NCBI GenBank assembly: GCA_031253835.1
Contig: JAIRVP010000047.1
Location: 30,611-94,610 of the forward strand
Origin: Burkholderia sp.
GTDB lineage: Bacteria; Pseudomonadota; Gammaproteobacteria; Burkholderiales; Burkholderiaceae
Direction of reading: 5' to 3'
DNA: 64,000 nt
Positions 35,421 through 44,680 of this stretch are shown piece after piece. Numbering within the stretch: the stretch's first letter is position 1; every line of letters begins with the position of its first letter. The translations under genes and the position numbers were made by a program. The notes under the pieces are model-generated. The model was not told where the DNA came from. It made no database searches and saw only the letters and a program-made list of their open reading frames with translations.

Positions 35421-35439
35421 AAAAACACGAATCATTCTC
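35421..35439. promoter_or_regulatory. Fur-box-like site before the TonB receptor
   Basis: The half AATCATTCTC (35430-35439) matches 9 of 10 bases of the consensus half AATCATTATC; the other half is poor, about 12 of 19 overall. It lies in an AT-rich island about 240 bp upstream of a siderophore receptor start, where iron control is expected. Confidence 0.5.
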
Positions 35440-35679
35440 GTTTAATATTTCGCTCCGTTACGAGCAGTGACATCCCGTCATGGCTCTTTCGTGCCGGTCG
35501 TGCCGGCCGGCATCCACCCGCGCCGGCCATTCGCCGGCCGGCATGCGCGACGGGGCGATCCTCCGCGCGCCACCGCCTTCTTCACGGAAAGGGCGTCGTC
35601 AGTCGATGCGCCGCGTGACACGCGCGTGGGCCGGACACGTTTCCGTTCGCCGTTTTTCTTCACCACCCCTACGTTCACG

Positions 35680-37809
35680 ATGAAACTCAACAAGAGCGCC
35701 TGCCATGCGCTTCTGATCGCCACGTCGCTGGCCGGCGCCCGTACCGCGTTCGCCCAGGCGAGCGATGCCGCGGCAATCTTGCCCGCGATTTCCGTCAATG
35801 CGGCCGCCGGGCGTGCGTCGTACGACGGCGGCCATTCGCGCGCGGCGACCAAGACCGACATGTCGCTGATGGATGTGCCGCAGACGGTGAATGTCGTCCC
35901 GCATGCGGTGATCGAGGACCAGAACGCGACGTCGATGCAGGATGCGTTGCGCAACGTGCCGGGCGTCGGCTTCTCGGTCGGCGACGGCCAGCGCGACCAG
36001 ATCACGATTCGCGGCTTCAACAGCATCACGGACCAGTACGTCGACGGCATTCGCGACGACGCGCTGTACTACCGCGACCTGTCGAACGTCGATCGCGTCG
36101 AGGTGCTGAAGGGGCCGGCGGCCGTGCTGTACGGACGCGGCTCGGCGGGCGGCATCGTGAATCGCGTGCTGAAGCGGCCGCTGGCGACCCCGGTGAACGA
36201 CGTGGGCGTGACGCTCGGCACGCGCGGCGAACGGCGCGGCGAATTCGACCTCGGCTGGAACGCGAACGACGCGGCGCGCTTCCGCGTCACCGGCGCGGCC
36301 GAGAACTCGAACAGCTTCCGCGACCAGTTCCAGCTCAATCGCCAGGCGATCGCGCCGTCCGCGCAGTTCAAGCTCGACAGCGACACGGTGCTGAACGTCG
36401 AATTCGACTACCTGCACGATCGCCGCACGTCCGACCAGGGCCTGCCCGCGTACCGCGGCCGGCCGGTCGACGTGCCGATCAACACGTACTACGGCTCGGC
36501 CGACGCGGCGAACAGCTCGTACAACGACATCTCCGCGAAGAGCGCGACGGTGTCGCTCGATCACCGCTTCAACGATTCGCTGTCGTTCCATGGTGCGATC
36601 CGCGCGTACGACTTCTCGCTCGAACGCAAGAACTACGTGACGTACGAGCCGATCAAGACGGCCGTGCACCCGGTCGTCACGCTCGACCAGTCGACGCGCC
36701 AGCGCACCGATCACGGCATCGACGGCGTGTTCGAACTCACGCAGAAGACCTCGCTGTTCGGCATGCGCCACGAGTTGCTGTACGGGCTCGAACTGTCGCA
36801 GCAGCAGAAGTTCGACACGATCTACAGCGTGACGAAGGTCGCGAACTACGATCTGTTCAATCCGCAGCAGGTGATCCTGCCCGGCGTGCCGACCGGCGCG
36901 CGGGCGAAGACGAATGCGGCGACCGTCGTCGGGCTCGCGGGCGTCTACGCGCAGGACCTGATCTCGCTGTCCGAGCACTGGAAGGTGCTCGCCGGCTTGC
37001 GCTTCGACTACCTGAACCAGATCCGCCACGACTACACGTCGTCGAACGTCAACCTTGATCGCACCGATCACGCATGGAGCCCGCGCGTCGGGCTGATCTA
37101 CGAACCGCTCGACTGGCTGACGCTGTACGGGTCGTTCAGCCAGTCGTTCTCGCCGCTCGCCGATACGCTGATCAGTTCCGGCGCGTTCGCGAACGGCGCC
37201 GCGCTCGCGCCGCAGAAGACTACCGCGTATGAGGTCGGCTCGCGCTTCGACCTCGGCGGCAAGGCGACCGCCAGCGTCGCGCTGTTCGACATGCGCCAGA
37301 CCAACCAGCAGATCGGCGATCCGGCGAACCCCGGCTATGCGCTGCCGATCGGCACGCAGCACGTGCGCGGGATGGAGCTCGGCTTTACCGGCGAGATCGC
37401 GCCGAAGTGGTCGGTGTATGCGGGGTATGCGTACCTGAACGGCACGGTCGACGGTTCCGCGCAATCGACGGCGGCCGGCCTCGCCGTGTCGAGCAATACG
37501 CCGGGCCTGATGCCGCGCCACAGCGCAAACCTGTGGCTGAAGCGCGAGCTGCCGTACGGCTTCTACGCGGCGGCCGGCATGCAGTTCCAGTCGGCGCGCT
37601 ATGCGTCGGCGAGCGATCTCGTCACGCTGCCGTCGTTCACGGTGTTCAACCTGGGCGCCGGCTATCGCAGCAAGAAGGTCGACGTGACGCTCACGCTCGA
37701 CAACCTGTTCAATCGCCGCTATTTCATCGCCGCGCACGGCAATGCGGACCTGTACAACATGCTCGGCGATCCGCGCACGCTGACCGCCACGGTGAAGTGG
37801 CACATGTAA
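35680..37809 (+). CDS. catecholate-type TonB-dependent siderophore receptor (Fiu-like)
   Basis: A 709-residue outer membrane receptor. The signal peptide LLIATSLAGARTAFA is followed by a plug (DVPQTVNVVPHAVIEDQNA, LRNVPGVGFSVGDGQRDQ, IRGFNSITDQYVDGIRDDA, RVEVLKGPAAVLYGRGSAGG). The barrel closes with DNLFNRRYFIAAHGNADLYN and a terminal VKWHM. The plug motifs resemble Fiu/CirA-like catecholate receptors. ATG 35680 gives the signal peptide. Iron regulation is suggested by the Fur-like site at 35421. It is followed by a small exported protein of unknown function. Confidence 0.93.
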   Translation: MKLNKSACHALLIATSLAGARTAFAQASDAAAILPAISVNAAAGRASYDGGHSRAATKTDMSLMDVPQTVNVVPHAVIEDQNATSMQDALRNVPGVGFSVGDGQRDQITIRGFNSITDQYVDGIRDDALYYRDLSNVDRVEVLKGPAAVLYGRGSAGGIVNRVLKRPLATPVNDVGVTLGTRGERRGEFDLGWNANDAARFRVTGAAENSNSFRDQFQLNRQAIAPSAQFKLDSDTVLNVEFDYLHDRRTSDQGLPAYRGRPVDVPINTYYGSADAANSSYNDISAKSATVSLDHRFNDSLSFHGAIRAYDFSLERKNYVTYEPIKTAVHPVVTLDQSTRQRTDHGIDGVFELTQKTSLFGMRHELLYGLELSQQQKFDTIYSVTKVANYDLFNPQQVILPGVPTGARAKTNAATVVGLAGVYAQDLISLSEHWKVLAGLRFDYLNQIRHDYTSSNVNLDRTDHAWSPRVGLIYEPLDWLTLYGSFSQSFSPLADTLISSGAFANGAALAPQKTTAYEVGSRFDLGGKATASVALFDMRQTNQQIGDPANPGYALPIGTQHVRGMELGFTGEIAPKWSVYAGYAYLNGTVDGSAQSTAAGLAVSSNTPGLMPRHSANLWLKRELPYGFYAAAGMQFQSARYASASDLVTLPSFTVFNLGAGYRSKKVDVTLTLDNLFNRRYFIAAHGNADLYNMLGDPRTLTATVKWHM

Positions 37810-37908
37810 CGTACGCCGCGCACATCACGTGCATCACGCGTGCGTTGCGCGACAATGCGGGTCATCGTCACGATGGCCCGCCTCTCACTGCCCATGATCC
37901 GCCAAGCG

Positions 37909-38388
37909 ATGGATGTATCGAACCTGACCGGCCGCGCCCGCATGCTGTGCGCCGTGTTGTTGCTGGCGTGCGGTCCGGTTGCGGCGGGCGAGCAGCCGAT
38001 CCTGGCCGATGCCGAGCCGGAATGCCACGCGGTGCACGTCGACCGGACGATCGCGCTGTCGGGCCGCTACGCGGTCGACTACGACGATGAGGCGATCGGG
38101 TCGGACGTGTGGTTCGAAGAGGACGGTGCGTCGGCGAAGCGCTTGCCCGATCGCTCGCAACGCGCGGGCATGATCGTTTTCACGAACCAGGACGTTGCGC
38201 GACGCGGGCTGCGGCTGCCCGCCGCGCAGCCGCACGGCGTGTGCCGGATCGACGGGCGTGCGACGCTCGTGATCCGCGATCTGTATACGGCGTGCCCGGG
38301 GCTGGAAACGCCCGACAGCGCGCGGCTGGTGAAGGTCGTCACGGCCGGCGTGCCTGCGCGGCACGCGTGCAACGCCACCGCGCCATGA
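37909..38388 (+). CDS. small exported protein of unknown function
   Basis: About 159 residues from ATG 37909, which gives MDVSNLTGRARMLCAVLLLA and a signal peptide ending near VAAG; other in-frame ATGs at 37855, 37873 and 37894 are possible. The mature chain has four cysteines (PECHAV, HGVCRI, YTACPG, RHACNA), suggesting two disulfides, and a DEAIGSDVWFEEDG acidic stretch. Unknown family. It lies 100 bp after the TonB receptor in the same direction and may be co-transcribed. Confidence 0.6.
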   Translation: MDVSNLTGRARMLCAVLLLACGPVAAGEQPILADAEPECHAVHVDRTIALSGRYAVDYDDEAIGSDVWFEEDGASAKRLPDRSQRAGMIVFTNQDVARRGLRLPAAQPHGVCRIDGRATLVIRDLYTACPGLETPDSARLVKVVTAGVPARHACNATAP

Positions 38389-38407
38389 CGCTGGCGCAAC
38401 CGCGCCG

Positions 38408-39358
38408 TCATTCGACGTCTTCGTCATCCTCCGTCTCGGCGTCATCCTCCGTGCGCTGCTCCGGCGCGGCATACGCGCTCGCCTGTTCGAGCAGCCAGCC
38501 GCGGAACAGCTCCAGCGGCTTGCTGTGGCTCAACTCCGTCGGATACACGAGGTAGTACGCCGAATCGCCGACCGTCGCCGCGTCGCACGGCACGATCAGG
38601 CCGAGCTGCTGCAGCTGCTCCTCGACGAAGAACTTCGGCACGAGCGCGATCCCGAGCCCGGCCGCGGCCGCGCTGATCAGCATCGTGTGCAGTTCGTAGC
38701 GCACGCCCTGCATCGTGCGGATGTCCTCGACGCCGTGCGTTTCGAACCACTGCGCCCACGCGCCGGGGCGCGTCGTCGAGTGCAGCAGCGGATACGCGAG
38801 CAGATCCTCGACGCGCTCGACCGGCCCGTCGAGCAGCGCGGGCGAGCAGATCGGCACGACTTCCTCGCCGAACAGGTAGTCGGACGACGTGCCGGGCCAG
38901 GTCGGCTTGCCGTAGTGGATCGCCGCTTCGAAGTGCGTGTCCTCGAACGAGAACAGGTCGGTGCGGCTGCCCATGTTCACGCGCACGTCGGGCGTGCGGT
39001 CGTAGAAGCTCTTGATGCGCGGGATCAGCCAGTGCGACGCGAAGGTCGGCAGCACCGCGAGCTCCAGGTAGCCGCCGCCGCTGCCGTGCGCGATGATCGA
39101 CAGCGTATCGCGGTCGAGCGTTTCCAGCGCGCGCCGCACCTGCGTGCCGTACAGCTTGCCGGCGCGCGTCAGCACGACGCGCTGCTTCACGCGGGCGAAC
39201 AGCCGCACGCCGAGGCTCGCCTCGAGCGTTGCGATCTGGCGCGATACCGCGCTTTCGGTCAGGAACAGCTCCTTGGCCGCGTGCGTGAAGCTCTCGTGGC
39301 GGGCGGCGGCTTCGAAAGCCACGAGCGCGCCCATGTTGGGGATCTTGAATTTACGCAT
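38408..39358 (-). CDS. LysR family transcriptional regulator
   Basis: A 316-residue regulator of the GcvA-like branch. HTH: MGALVAFEAAARHESFTHAA then LFLTESAVSRQIATLEASLG. The effector domain includes LELAVLPTFASHWLIPRI and AAAGLGIALVPKFFVEEQL. The C-terminus is an unusual acidic tail (EQRTEDDAETEDDEDVE). It diverges from the 2-oxoadipate-enzyme gene, with a 170-bp inverted-repeat region between them, and is the probable regulator of that catabolic module. Confidence 0.92.
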   Translation of the reverse strand: MRKFKIPNMGALVAFEAAARHESFTHAAKELFLTESAVSRQIATLEASLGVRLFARVKQRVVLTRAGKLYGTQVRRALETLDRDTLSIIAHGSGGGYLELAVLPTFASHWLIPRIKSFYDRTPDVRVNMGSRTDLFSFEDTHFEAAIHYGKPTWPGTSSDYLFGEEVVPICSPALLDGPVERVEDLLAYPLLHSTTRPGAWAQWFETHGVEDIRTMQGVRYELHTMLISAAAAGLGIALVPKFFVEEQLQQLGLIVPCDAATVGDSAYYLVYPTELSHSKPLELFRGWLLEQASAYAAPEQRTEDDAETEDDEDVE

Positions 39359-39371
39359 GATGTCAGGGTCG

Positions 39372-39541
39372 GTTTAGCGATGGAACGCACATGCGTTGCC
39401 ACGCGAACGGCCGCTCGCGAGGCGCGTGACGCCGCGAATACCGACGTATTCGCAAGGAACGCAACGCGGCGGGCGGCCGTTCTCGTGGCAACCCCAAATT
39501 TAAAAAATCAAGTCACGGGAATGGGTGTTCCATCGCTAAAC
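39372..39541. repeat. 170-bp nested inverted repeat (long palindrome)
   Basis: Outer arms GTTTAGCGATGGAAC (39372-39386) and GTTCCATCGCTAAAC (39527-39541) are perfect 15-bp inverted repeats. A second pair, 39395-39414 and 39473-39492, matches at 19 of 20 positions. At the centre GCGAATAC-CGAC-GTATTCGC (39433-39452) is a perfect hairpin. The pieces are co-axial, so the whole region could extrude as a cruciform or fold as one long RNA hairpin. It may be a multi-site operator for the LysR protein or a small non-autonomous element. Confidence 0.8.
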
Positions 39542-39767
39542 AGCCCCTGAATTCATCTGACGAACAGGGCCGCGCCGCGCGGGGGCGGAAGGCGGGCGAG
39601 GAACGGCTAATAATTCCAAAAACTCATCACATGTCAATTTAATCTCGCTTTACGCCCCACTGCAACCCTTTGAATAATGCTCCCCACGCAAGGTCAGGCG
39701 CCCGTGGGGCGGCCGGCCAACGAGTTGCCGGCACGTTTGCCGGCGGTCCCCCGAGACGAGAATCCTG

Positions 39768-40796
39768 ATGCGCAATCCGAATATCGAGAGCTTGCTGACG
39801 AAGCTGCTGGGACAGGCGAAGACCGACGCCCTGTTCTCGACCCTGAACATGCCGGCCATCCTCGAAGAATGGGAGGACGGCGTCGTGACGCGCGCGGAAA
39901 TCGCGCAGGCGATGAACATGGCGCTGTTCGAAGGGCTGCTCGAGCGTTCGGCGAACGGCCGCGCGTACACGGCCGAAGCGATCGAAAGCGGCGGCTCGGT
40001 CTATTTCGACCACGGCGCGCTGCGCACGGTGCGCTGGCCGAGCACGGGCGCGCTGCCGCCGGGCGAAGCCGCGTTCACGCGCATCCTGCGTCCGCTCGGC
40101 TTCCGCCTGAACGGCCGTTATCCGCTCGACAAGCTCGGCATGACGGGCCGCGCGTATGCGCATGAAGACGCACCGGACGAAATCGCGCAGTTCTTCGTCA
40201 GCGAACTGCATCCGGAACGTTTCTCGAAGGAATTCCAGCAGGCCGTGACGAACGTCGTCGGCTCGTCGCGCGATCCGCTGTCGCCCGCGGCCGTCGCGCT
40301 GCTGTGGGAAGTCGAGCGCGAAGGCTGGCTGTCGCTGGACGCCGCGCAGGCGCTGCTGCCGGAAATCGTCGGCGCGTTCGCGCGTCAGCACGACCTGCCG
40401 AACGAACTCGACTACGAAACGCTGCTGATGGAATCGGCGGAAATGGCGTGGATCTCGACCGAAGGCAACGCGTTCAACCACGCGACCGACCGTGTCGCCG
40501 ACGTGTTCAAGCTGTCCGACGACGAGAAGGCGAAGGGCCGGCCGATGAAGCCGGACGTCGAGCGCTCGCGCTCGGGCCGCGTATTCCAGACCGCGTATCG
40601 CGCGGATACCGTCGAACGCGAGTTCCGCACGCGTGACGGCGGCACGGTGAAGCGTAACGTGCCGGGCTCGTTCTACGAGTTCATCACGCGCAAGCGCACG
40701 TTCGACCAGGGCGCGCGCCGCTGGGTGACCGACCTGCGTTTCGACGCGGGCAACGCGCAAGGCATCTTCAAGATGACGGCGAACGCGGCGAAGTAA
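39768..40796 (+). CDS. hglS: 2-oxoadipate dioxygenase/decarboxylase (DUF1338, HglS-like)
   Basis: A 342-residue DUF1338 protein. The known family activity (Pseudomonas putida HglS) turns 2-oxoadipate, O2 and Fe(II) into D-2-hydroxyglutarate in lysine catabolism. Candidate iron ligands are His82 in VYFDHGALRTV, His238 in EGNAFNHATDRV and Glu304 in SFYEFITRK, with Arg86 four residues after the first His; order and spacing resemble those I recall for HglS. It is shorter than the YdcJ group. ATG 39768 is well placed. The LysR regulator diverges upstream; a hairpin terminator follows. Confidence 0.82.
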   Translation: MRNPNIESLLTKLLGQAKTDALFSTLNMPAILEEWEDGVVTRAEIAQAMNMALFEGLLERSANGRAYTAEAIESGGSVYFDHGALRTVRWPSTGALPPGEAAFTRILRPLGFRLNGRYPLDKLGMTGRAYAHEDAPDEIAQFFVSELHPERFSKEFQQAVTNVVGSSRDPLSPAAVALLWEVEREGWLSLDAAQALLPEIVGAFARQHDLPNELDYETLLMESAEMAWISTEGNAFNHATDRVADVFKLSDDEKAKGRPMKPDVERSRSGRVFQTAYRADTVEREFRTRDGGTVKRNVPGSFYEFITRKRTFDQGARRWVTDLRFDAGNAQGIFKMTANAAK

Positions 40797-40826
40797 CGAA
40801 GCACTGCTGCGGAAGCAACGAACCGG

Positions 40827-40865
40827 TCGGGCAGGGCGCGTATGCGTCCTGCCCGATTTGCGTTT
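40827..40865 (+). terminator. intrinsic terminator after the DUF1338 gene
   Basis: TCGGGCAGG (40827) pairs with CCTGCCCGA (40848-40856) around a 12-base loop, followed by TTTGCGTTT. Confidence 0.7.
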
Positions 40866-41305
40866 GGCGGCCGCGATGCGGCGGCATGCGCGTGGTCGAG
40901 CACGGGCGCCGCGATGGCCGGCCGGGCCCGCGTCACAGCGATGATGCGTGATCGGCATGACCACGGCCGGCCTTTACCCGAGGGCGCGATCGCTGTTCTC
41001 CACGGAAGCATTCCACCCATGGCCCACCGTCGTGCGGGGCGTGGGTCGGCCGCGAACGCGGAACTTGATGACAAATCCTCACAACATAGTTCCGATATTT
41101 CGTTTGCTGCACGGGTATTGGCTACCCACAATCCATTCACCTCTTTCGCGATGAAAGGTCCTTCGGAGACGGAATCGCGGTGATCGGCCGGCCGGTCGGG
41201 CGTATCGAATTGCGCCCCGGCAGTGCAAGACATCACCGGCGCGCAAGAGGTCGCCGACGCGCGGCAAGCGCGCGTTGCACCCCGACCCACAGAAGAAGGA
41301 TTGCC
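40866..41305. other. leader and promoter region of the binding-protein gene
   Basis: About 440 bp with no gene. The AT-richer part around 41065-41150 is the likely promoter area. Immediately upstream of the next gene is an AGAAGGA ribosome site. No riboswitch-like structure was recognised. Confidence 0.45.
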
Positions 41306-42457
41306 ATGACGTTCCGCATTCGTTCGCTTTCCGGCGTCGCATTGACCGCCGCGCTCCTCGCGTTCCAGACGGGCGCGGCCCACGCGCAGGAAACGGTCGT
41401 GAAAGTCGGCGTGGCCGGCCCGCTGACGGGCGGCGGCGCGGCATACGGCAAGGACATCGAGAACGGCGTGCGCATGGCGGTCGACGAAGCGAATGCCGCG
41501 CACACGACGGTCGGCGGCAAGCCGGTGAAGTTCGTGATCGCGTCGCAGGACGACCAGAGCGATCCGCGCACCGGCGTGCAGGCCGCGCAGCAGCTCGCCG
41601 ACGCACAGGTGGCCGTCGTGATCGGCCACTTCAATTCGGGCACGACGCTGCCCGCGTCGAAGATCTACGCGAAGGCCGGCATCCCGATGATCACGCCGTC
41701 GGCGACCAATCCCGACATCACGCGCGCCGGGCTCGGCACCGTGTACCGCGTGATCGCGACCGACACGCAGAACGCCGGCAACGCCGGTGCGTATGCCGCG
41801 AGCGTGACGAAGGCGAAGCGCATCGCGATCATCGACGACCGCACCGCGTTCGGCCAGGGCGAAGCCGACGAATTCGAGAAGGCCGTGAAAGCGAACGGCG
41901 GCACGATCGTCGCGCGCGAATTCACGAACGACAAGGCCGTCGATTTCAGCGCGCAGCTCACGAAGATCAAGAGCACCAACGCCGATCTCGTGTTCTTCGG
42001 CGGCCTCGACGCGCAGGCCGCGATGCTCGTGAAGCGCATGCGCCAGCTCGGCATCCGCGCGCAGTTCCTCGCGGGCGGCGGCGTGATGAACGCGAACTTC
42101 ATCAAGCTCGCCGGCAATGCGGCGGAAGGCGCATCGGTGTGGGAATACGGGCAGCCGCTGTCGCGTCTCGCGAAGGGCAAGCAGTTCGAAACGAAATTCA
42201 AGCAGAAGTACGGCGTCGACATGCTCGCGTATGCGCCGTTCGCGTACGACGCGACGTGGATCGCGATCAACGCGATGCAGAAGGCGAACTCGACGAAGCC
42301 GGCCGATTTCAACGGCGCGCTGAAGGGCACGCGCTACGACGGCATCACGGGCACGATCGCGTTCACGAACACGGGCGACCTGAAGAACCCGAGCTCGACG
42401 CTGTATGAAGTGAAGAACGCCGCGTGGCAGCCCGTCACGACGCAATCGGCGGACTGA
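41306..42457 (+). CDS. branched-chain amino-acid type ABC substrate-binding protein
   Basis: A 383-residue periplasmic binding protein of the LivK/LivJ type. Signal peptide LSGVALTAALLAFQTGAAHA, then VKVGVAGPLTGGGAAYGKDIENG, VAVVIGHFNSGTTLPASKIY, MITPSATNPDITRAG and AFGQGEADEFEKAVKANGG. ATG 41306 follows AGAAGGA. It has no permease or ATPase gene beside it, so it probably works with a distant Liv system. Its place between the 2-oxoadipate enzyme and a DAO-type oxidase suggests that it captures the amino acid degraded by them. Confidence 0.9.
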   Translation: MTFRIRSLSGVALTAALLAFQTGAAHAQETVVKVGVAGPLTGGGAAYGKDIENGVRMAVDEANAAHTTVGGKPVKFVIASQDDQSDPRTGVQAAQQLADAQVAVVIGHFNSGTTLPASKIYAKAGIPMITPSATNPDITRAGLGTVYRVIATDTQNAGNAGAYAASVTKAKRIAIIDDRTAFGQGEADEFEKAVKANGGTIVAREFTNDKAVDFSAQLTKIKSTNADLVFFGGLDAQAAMLVKRMRQLGIRAQFLAGGGVMNANFIKLAGNAAEGASVWEYGQPLSRLAKGKQFETKFKQKYGVDMLAYAPFAYDATWIAINAMQKANSTKPADFNGALKGTRYDGITGTIAFTNTGDLKNPSSTLYEVKNAAWQPVTTQSAD

Positions 42458-42621
42458 ACGCAACCCGCGCGAGCGGACTTTCGCGGCGCTGCCGGACGTG
42501 CTGAAATAGCCGAAGCGATCGCCGGGGAAGGCTGCCCACGCGCCGCCGCGCATGACGCGGCACGAACAACCCGAGCGCGCGGCCCGATGGCCGCGCCTGA
42601 TATGTGCAACTGGAGTCAGTC

Positions 42622-43794
42622 GTGAGTTCTCAAGTCGTCATCGTCGGCGGTGGTGTGATCGGCAGCTCGATCGCTTATTTCCTGCGCGCCACCGATCCCA
42701 CGGTCGCCGTGACCGTCATCGAACGCGACCCTACCTATGCGCGCTCGTCGTCGGCGCTGTCGGCCGCGTCGATTCGCCAGCAGTTCTCGACGCCGCTGTC
42801 GATCGAGATGTCGCTGTTCGGCATCGACTTCCTGCGCACGATCGGCGAGCGGCTCGAAGTGGACGGCAACCGGCCGTCGATCGATCTGCACGAAGGCGGT
42901 TACCTGTTCCTCGCGACGCCGGCCGGCGATGCGACGCTGCGCGAGAATCATGCGCTGCAGACGAGCCTCGGCGCCGATATCCGGCTGATGGACGGCGCTG
43001 CGCTGCGCGCGAAGTTTCCGTGGCTGAACGTCGACGATCTCGTGTCGGGCGCGTACGGCGTGAGCGGCGAAGGCTGGTTCGACGGCTACGGGCTCGTGCA
43101 GGCGCTGCGCAAGAAGGCACAGGCGCTCGGCGCGCGCTACGTGCCGGCCGACGTGAAGGCCGTCGTGCGCGACGGCCGCAAGATCACGCATGTCGTGACG
43201 GGCGACGGCGAGCGTTATGCGTGCGACACGGTCGTCAACGCAGCCGGCGCCTGGACGCGCACGCTGTCGTCGATGATGGGCATCGACATTCCCGTGTATG
43301 CGCGGCGCCGCAGCATCTTCAACGTGTCGTCGCCGGCGAAGCTCACCGACTGTCCGCTGCTGATCGATCCGACCGGCGTGTATTTCCGGCCGGAAGGGCG
43401 CACGTATATCTGCGGTACGTCGCCGAGCCCCGATCGCGACCCGGACGACCTGCCGCTCGACGAAGTCGACCACGACCTGTTCGACGACGTGATCTGGCCG
43501 ACGCTCGCGAATCGCGTGCCGGAATTCGAGGCGTTGCGCGTGGAGAACTGCTGGTCCGGGTACTACGAGTACAACGTGTTCGACCACAACGCGATCATCG
43601 GCTATCACCCGGACCTCGACAACGTCGTGTTCGCGAACGGCTACAGCGGCCACGGGCTGCAGCAGGGGCCGGCGACGGGGCGCGGTGTCGGTGAACTCAT
43701 TCTGGGCGGGCGTTATGACACGCTCGACCTGTCGTCGCTCGGCTGGGCGCGCGTGCTGGAAAACCGGCCGATCGTCGAAAAGAACGTCGTGTAG
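42622..43794 (+). CDS. DAO-type FAD-dependent oxidoreductase
   Basis: A 390-residue flavoprotein of the D-amino-acid oxidase / glycine oxidase superfamily. The FAD motif VVIVGGGVIGSSIAYFLRA is followed by an acidic residue in VIERDP, SAASIRQQFSTP, the insert FDGYGLVQALRKKA, NAAGAWTRTL, and a C-terminal FANGYSGHGLQQGPATGRG for FAD ribose. GTG 42622 is chosen because GGAG lies 7 bp upstream; it starts just before the Rossmann strand. Context suggests oxidation of an amino acid to a 2-oxoacid, perhaps 2-aminoadipate to 2-oxoadipate. A terminator element follows directly. Confidence 0.86.
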   Translation: MSSQVVIVGGGVIGSSIAYFLRATDPTVAVTVIERDPTYARSSSALSAASIRQQFSTPLSIEMSLFGIDFLRTIGERLEVDGNRPSIDLHEGGYLFLATPAGDATLRENHALQTSLGADIRLMDGAALRAKFPWLNVDDLVSGAYGVSGEGWFDGYGLVQALRKKAQALGARYVPADVKAVVRDGRKITHVVTGDGERYACDTVVNAAGAWTRTLSSMMGIDIPVYARRRSIFNVSSPAKLTDCPLLIDPTGVYFRPEGRTYICGTSPSPDRDPDDLPLDEVDHDLFDDVIWPTLANRVPEFEALRVENCWSGYYEYNVFDHNAIIGYHPDLDNVVFANGYSGHGLQQGPATGRGVGELILGGRYDTLDLSSLGWARVLENRPIVEKNVV

Positions 43795-43878
43795 CGCGGC
43801 GTAACCGCCCGGAAGCGGGGTGGGCGGGATTCTCCTTGTGTCTCAAACCCATTGGCCCGACTGTGTCGGGCCTTTTTT
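43795..43878 (+). terminator. 3'-end repeat element, copy A, with intrinsic terminator
   Basis: Begins at the stop of the oxidase gene. 43824-43844 is identical over 21 bp to copy B at 51308-51328, including GGGATTCTCCTTGTGTCTC. It ends with GGCCCGAC-TGT-GTCGGGCC and TTTTTT (43854-43878). CTCCTT is complementary to an AAGGAG Shine-Dalgarno sequence, so the released 3' end could act as a small RNA. Confidence 0.8.
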
Positions 43879-44171
43879 CGTTGTTCGCGGGGTGTTGCTG
43901 ACCGAGCTCGTCCTCCCTTTGTTGCCGATGAACTGATTCGTAGTGCAGATGAAACGGGATTTTCATCGACGCACGGACGCAATGGACGGCGACGGCGTGC
44001 ACGACCTCCGAAGCGGGTATGAATTTCACGGGTTGCCTTCCCTTGCAATAGTCTGATATTTTTCTTACCAAATGCTGAATCCCGGAATGCGGGCAAATAT
44101 TCCCGAATTAGCGCTTTGAAGAATCTATTCGGTAATTAATGCGCGCCACCAATCACCTTGATCAAAAGAGG

Positions 44172-44678
44172 ATGGCTATCGTGACTCCGATCAGAAACGC
44201 AGCAAGTGTTTGCACCGTGGTGGGGGCACTGCTGGCAACCACAGGGTTGGCTGGCATCACGTCGGCCCGGGCGCAGGCGGCGCCGGCCGGCACGCCGCTG
44301 GCTGCCGGCGTCACGTCGAGCGGCGCGGCCGAGGCGCAGGTCATCGAGGCGGTGCGAGACGGCGATATCCTGACCATCAAGGTGCGGTTCAAGCCGCTCG
44401 TCGATCACAAGACCGAAGCGCTTTATGGCTCGATCAGCAAAAGCGATTACGAAAAGAGTTTCTATGTCCTGGCCGGCAACAAGAAACACCTGTTGCTGAC
44501 GGATAGCCATAATCAGCCGCTGACCAGTCCTTCCGTCATCCTCAGCATATCGAAGGATTCTCCCATTGCCGGCACCTGGTACGGCAAATTCCCCGCCCCG
44601 CCGAAGACCGTCACCAAGGTGTCGCTGACGATTCCCAATGTCGAGACGCTCGACGGCATCAAGATCACCGATCGATAG
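44172..44678 (+). CDS. exported protein paired with OmpA-like protein
   Basis: A 168-residue protein with a signal peptide (ASVCTVVGALLATTGLAGI, cleavage near ARAQA). The mature part reads as a small beta domain (AQVIEAVRDGDILTIKVRFKP, SFYVLAGNKKHLLLTDSHNQ, TVTKVSLTIPNVETLDGIKI). ATG 44172 follows AAGAGG; an upstream ATG at 44139 is less likely. Its stop is 2 bp from the OmpA-family start, so they are one operon and probably form a periplasmic pair. Family unknown to me. Confidence 0.75.
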   Translation: MAIVTPIRNAASVCTVVGALLATTGLAGITSARAQAAPAGTPLAAGVTSSGAAEAQVIEAVRDGDILTIKVRFKPLVDHKTEALYGSISKSDYEKSFYVLAGNKKHLLLTDSHNQPLTSPSVILSISKDSPIAGTWYGKFPAPPKTVTKVSLTIPNVETLDGIKITDR

Positions 44679-44680
44679 CG

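Larger units (their letters stand above)
34746..35679. other. long spacer with sRNA candidate and Fur-like box
   Basis: About 930 bp between divergent gapN and a TonB receptor. 34870-35050 carries the gapN promoter side. 35047-35192 holds an RNA candidate with a terminator. 35401-35460 is AT-rich with the Fur-like box. 35461-35679 is leader, open in frame with the receptor but without a ribosome site. A minus-strand frame at 35014-35355 contains a helical-looking stretch but no usable start. Confidence 0.5.
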
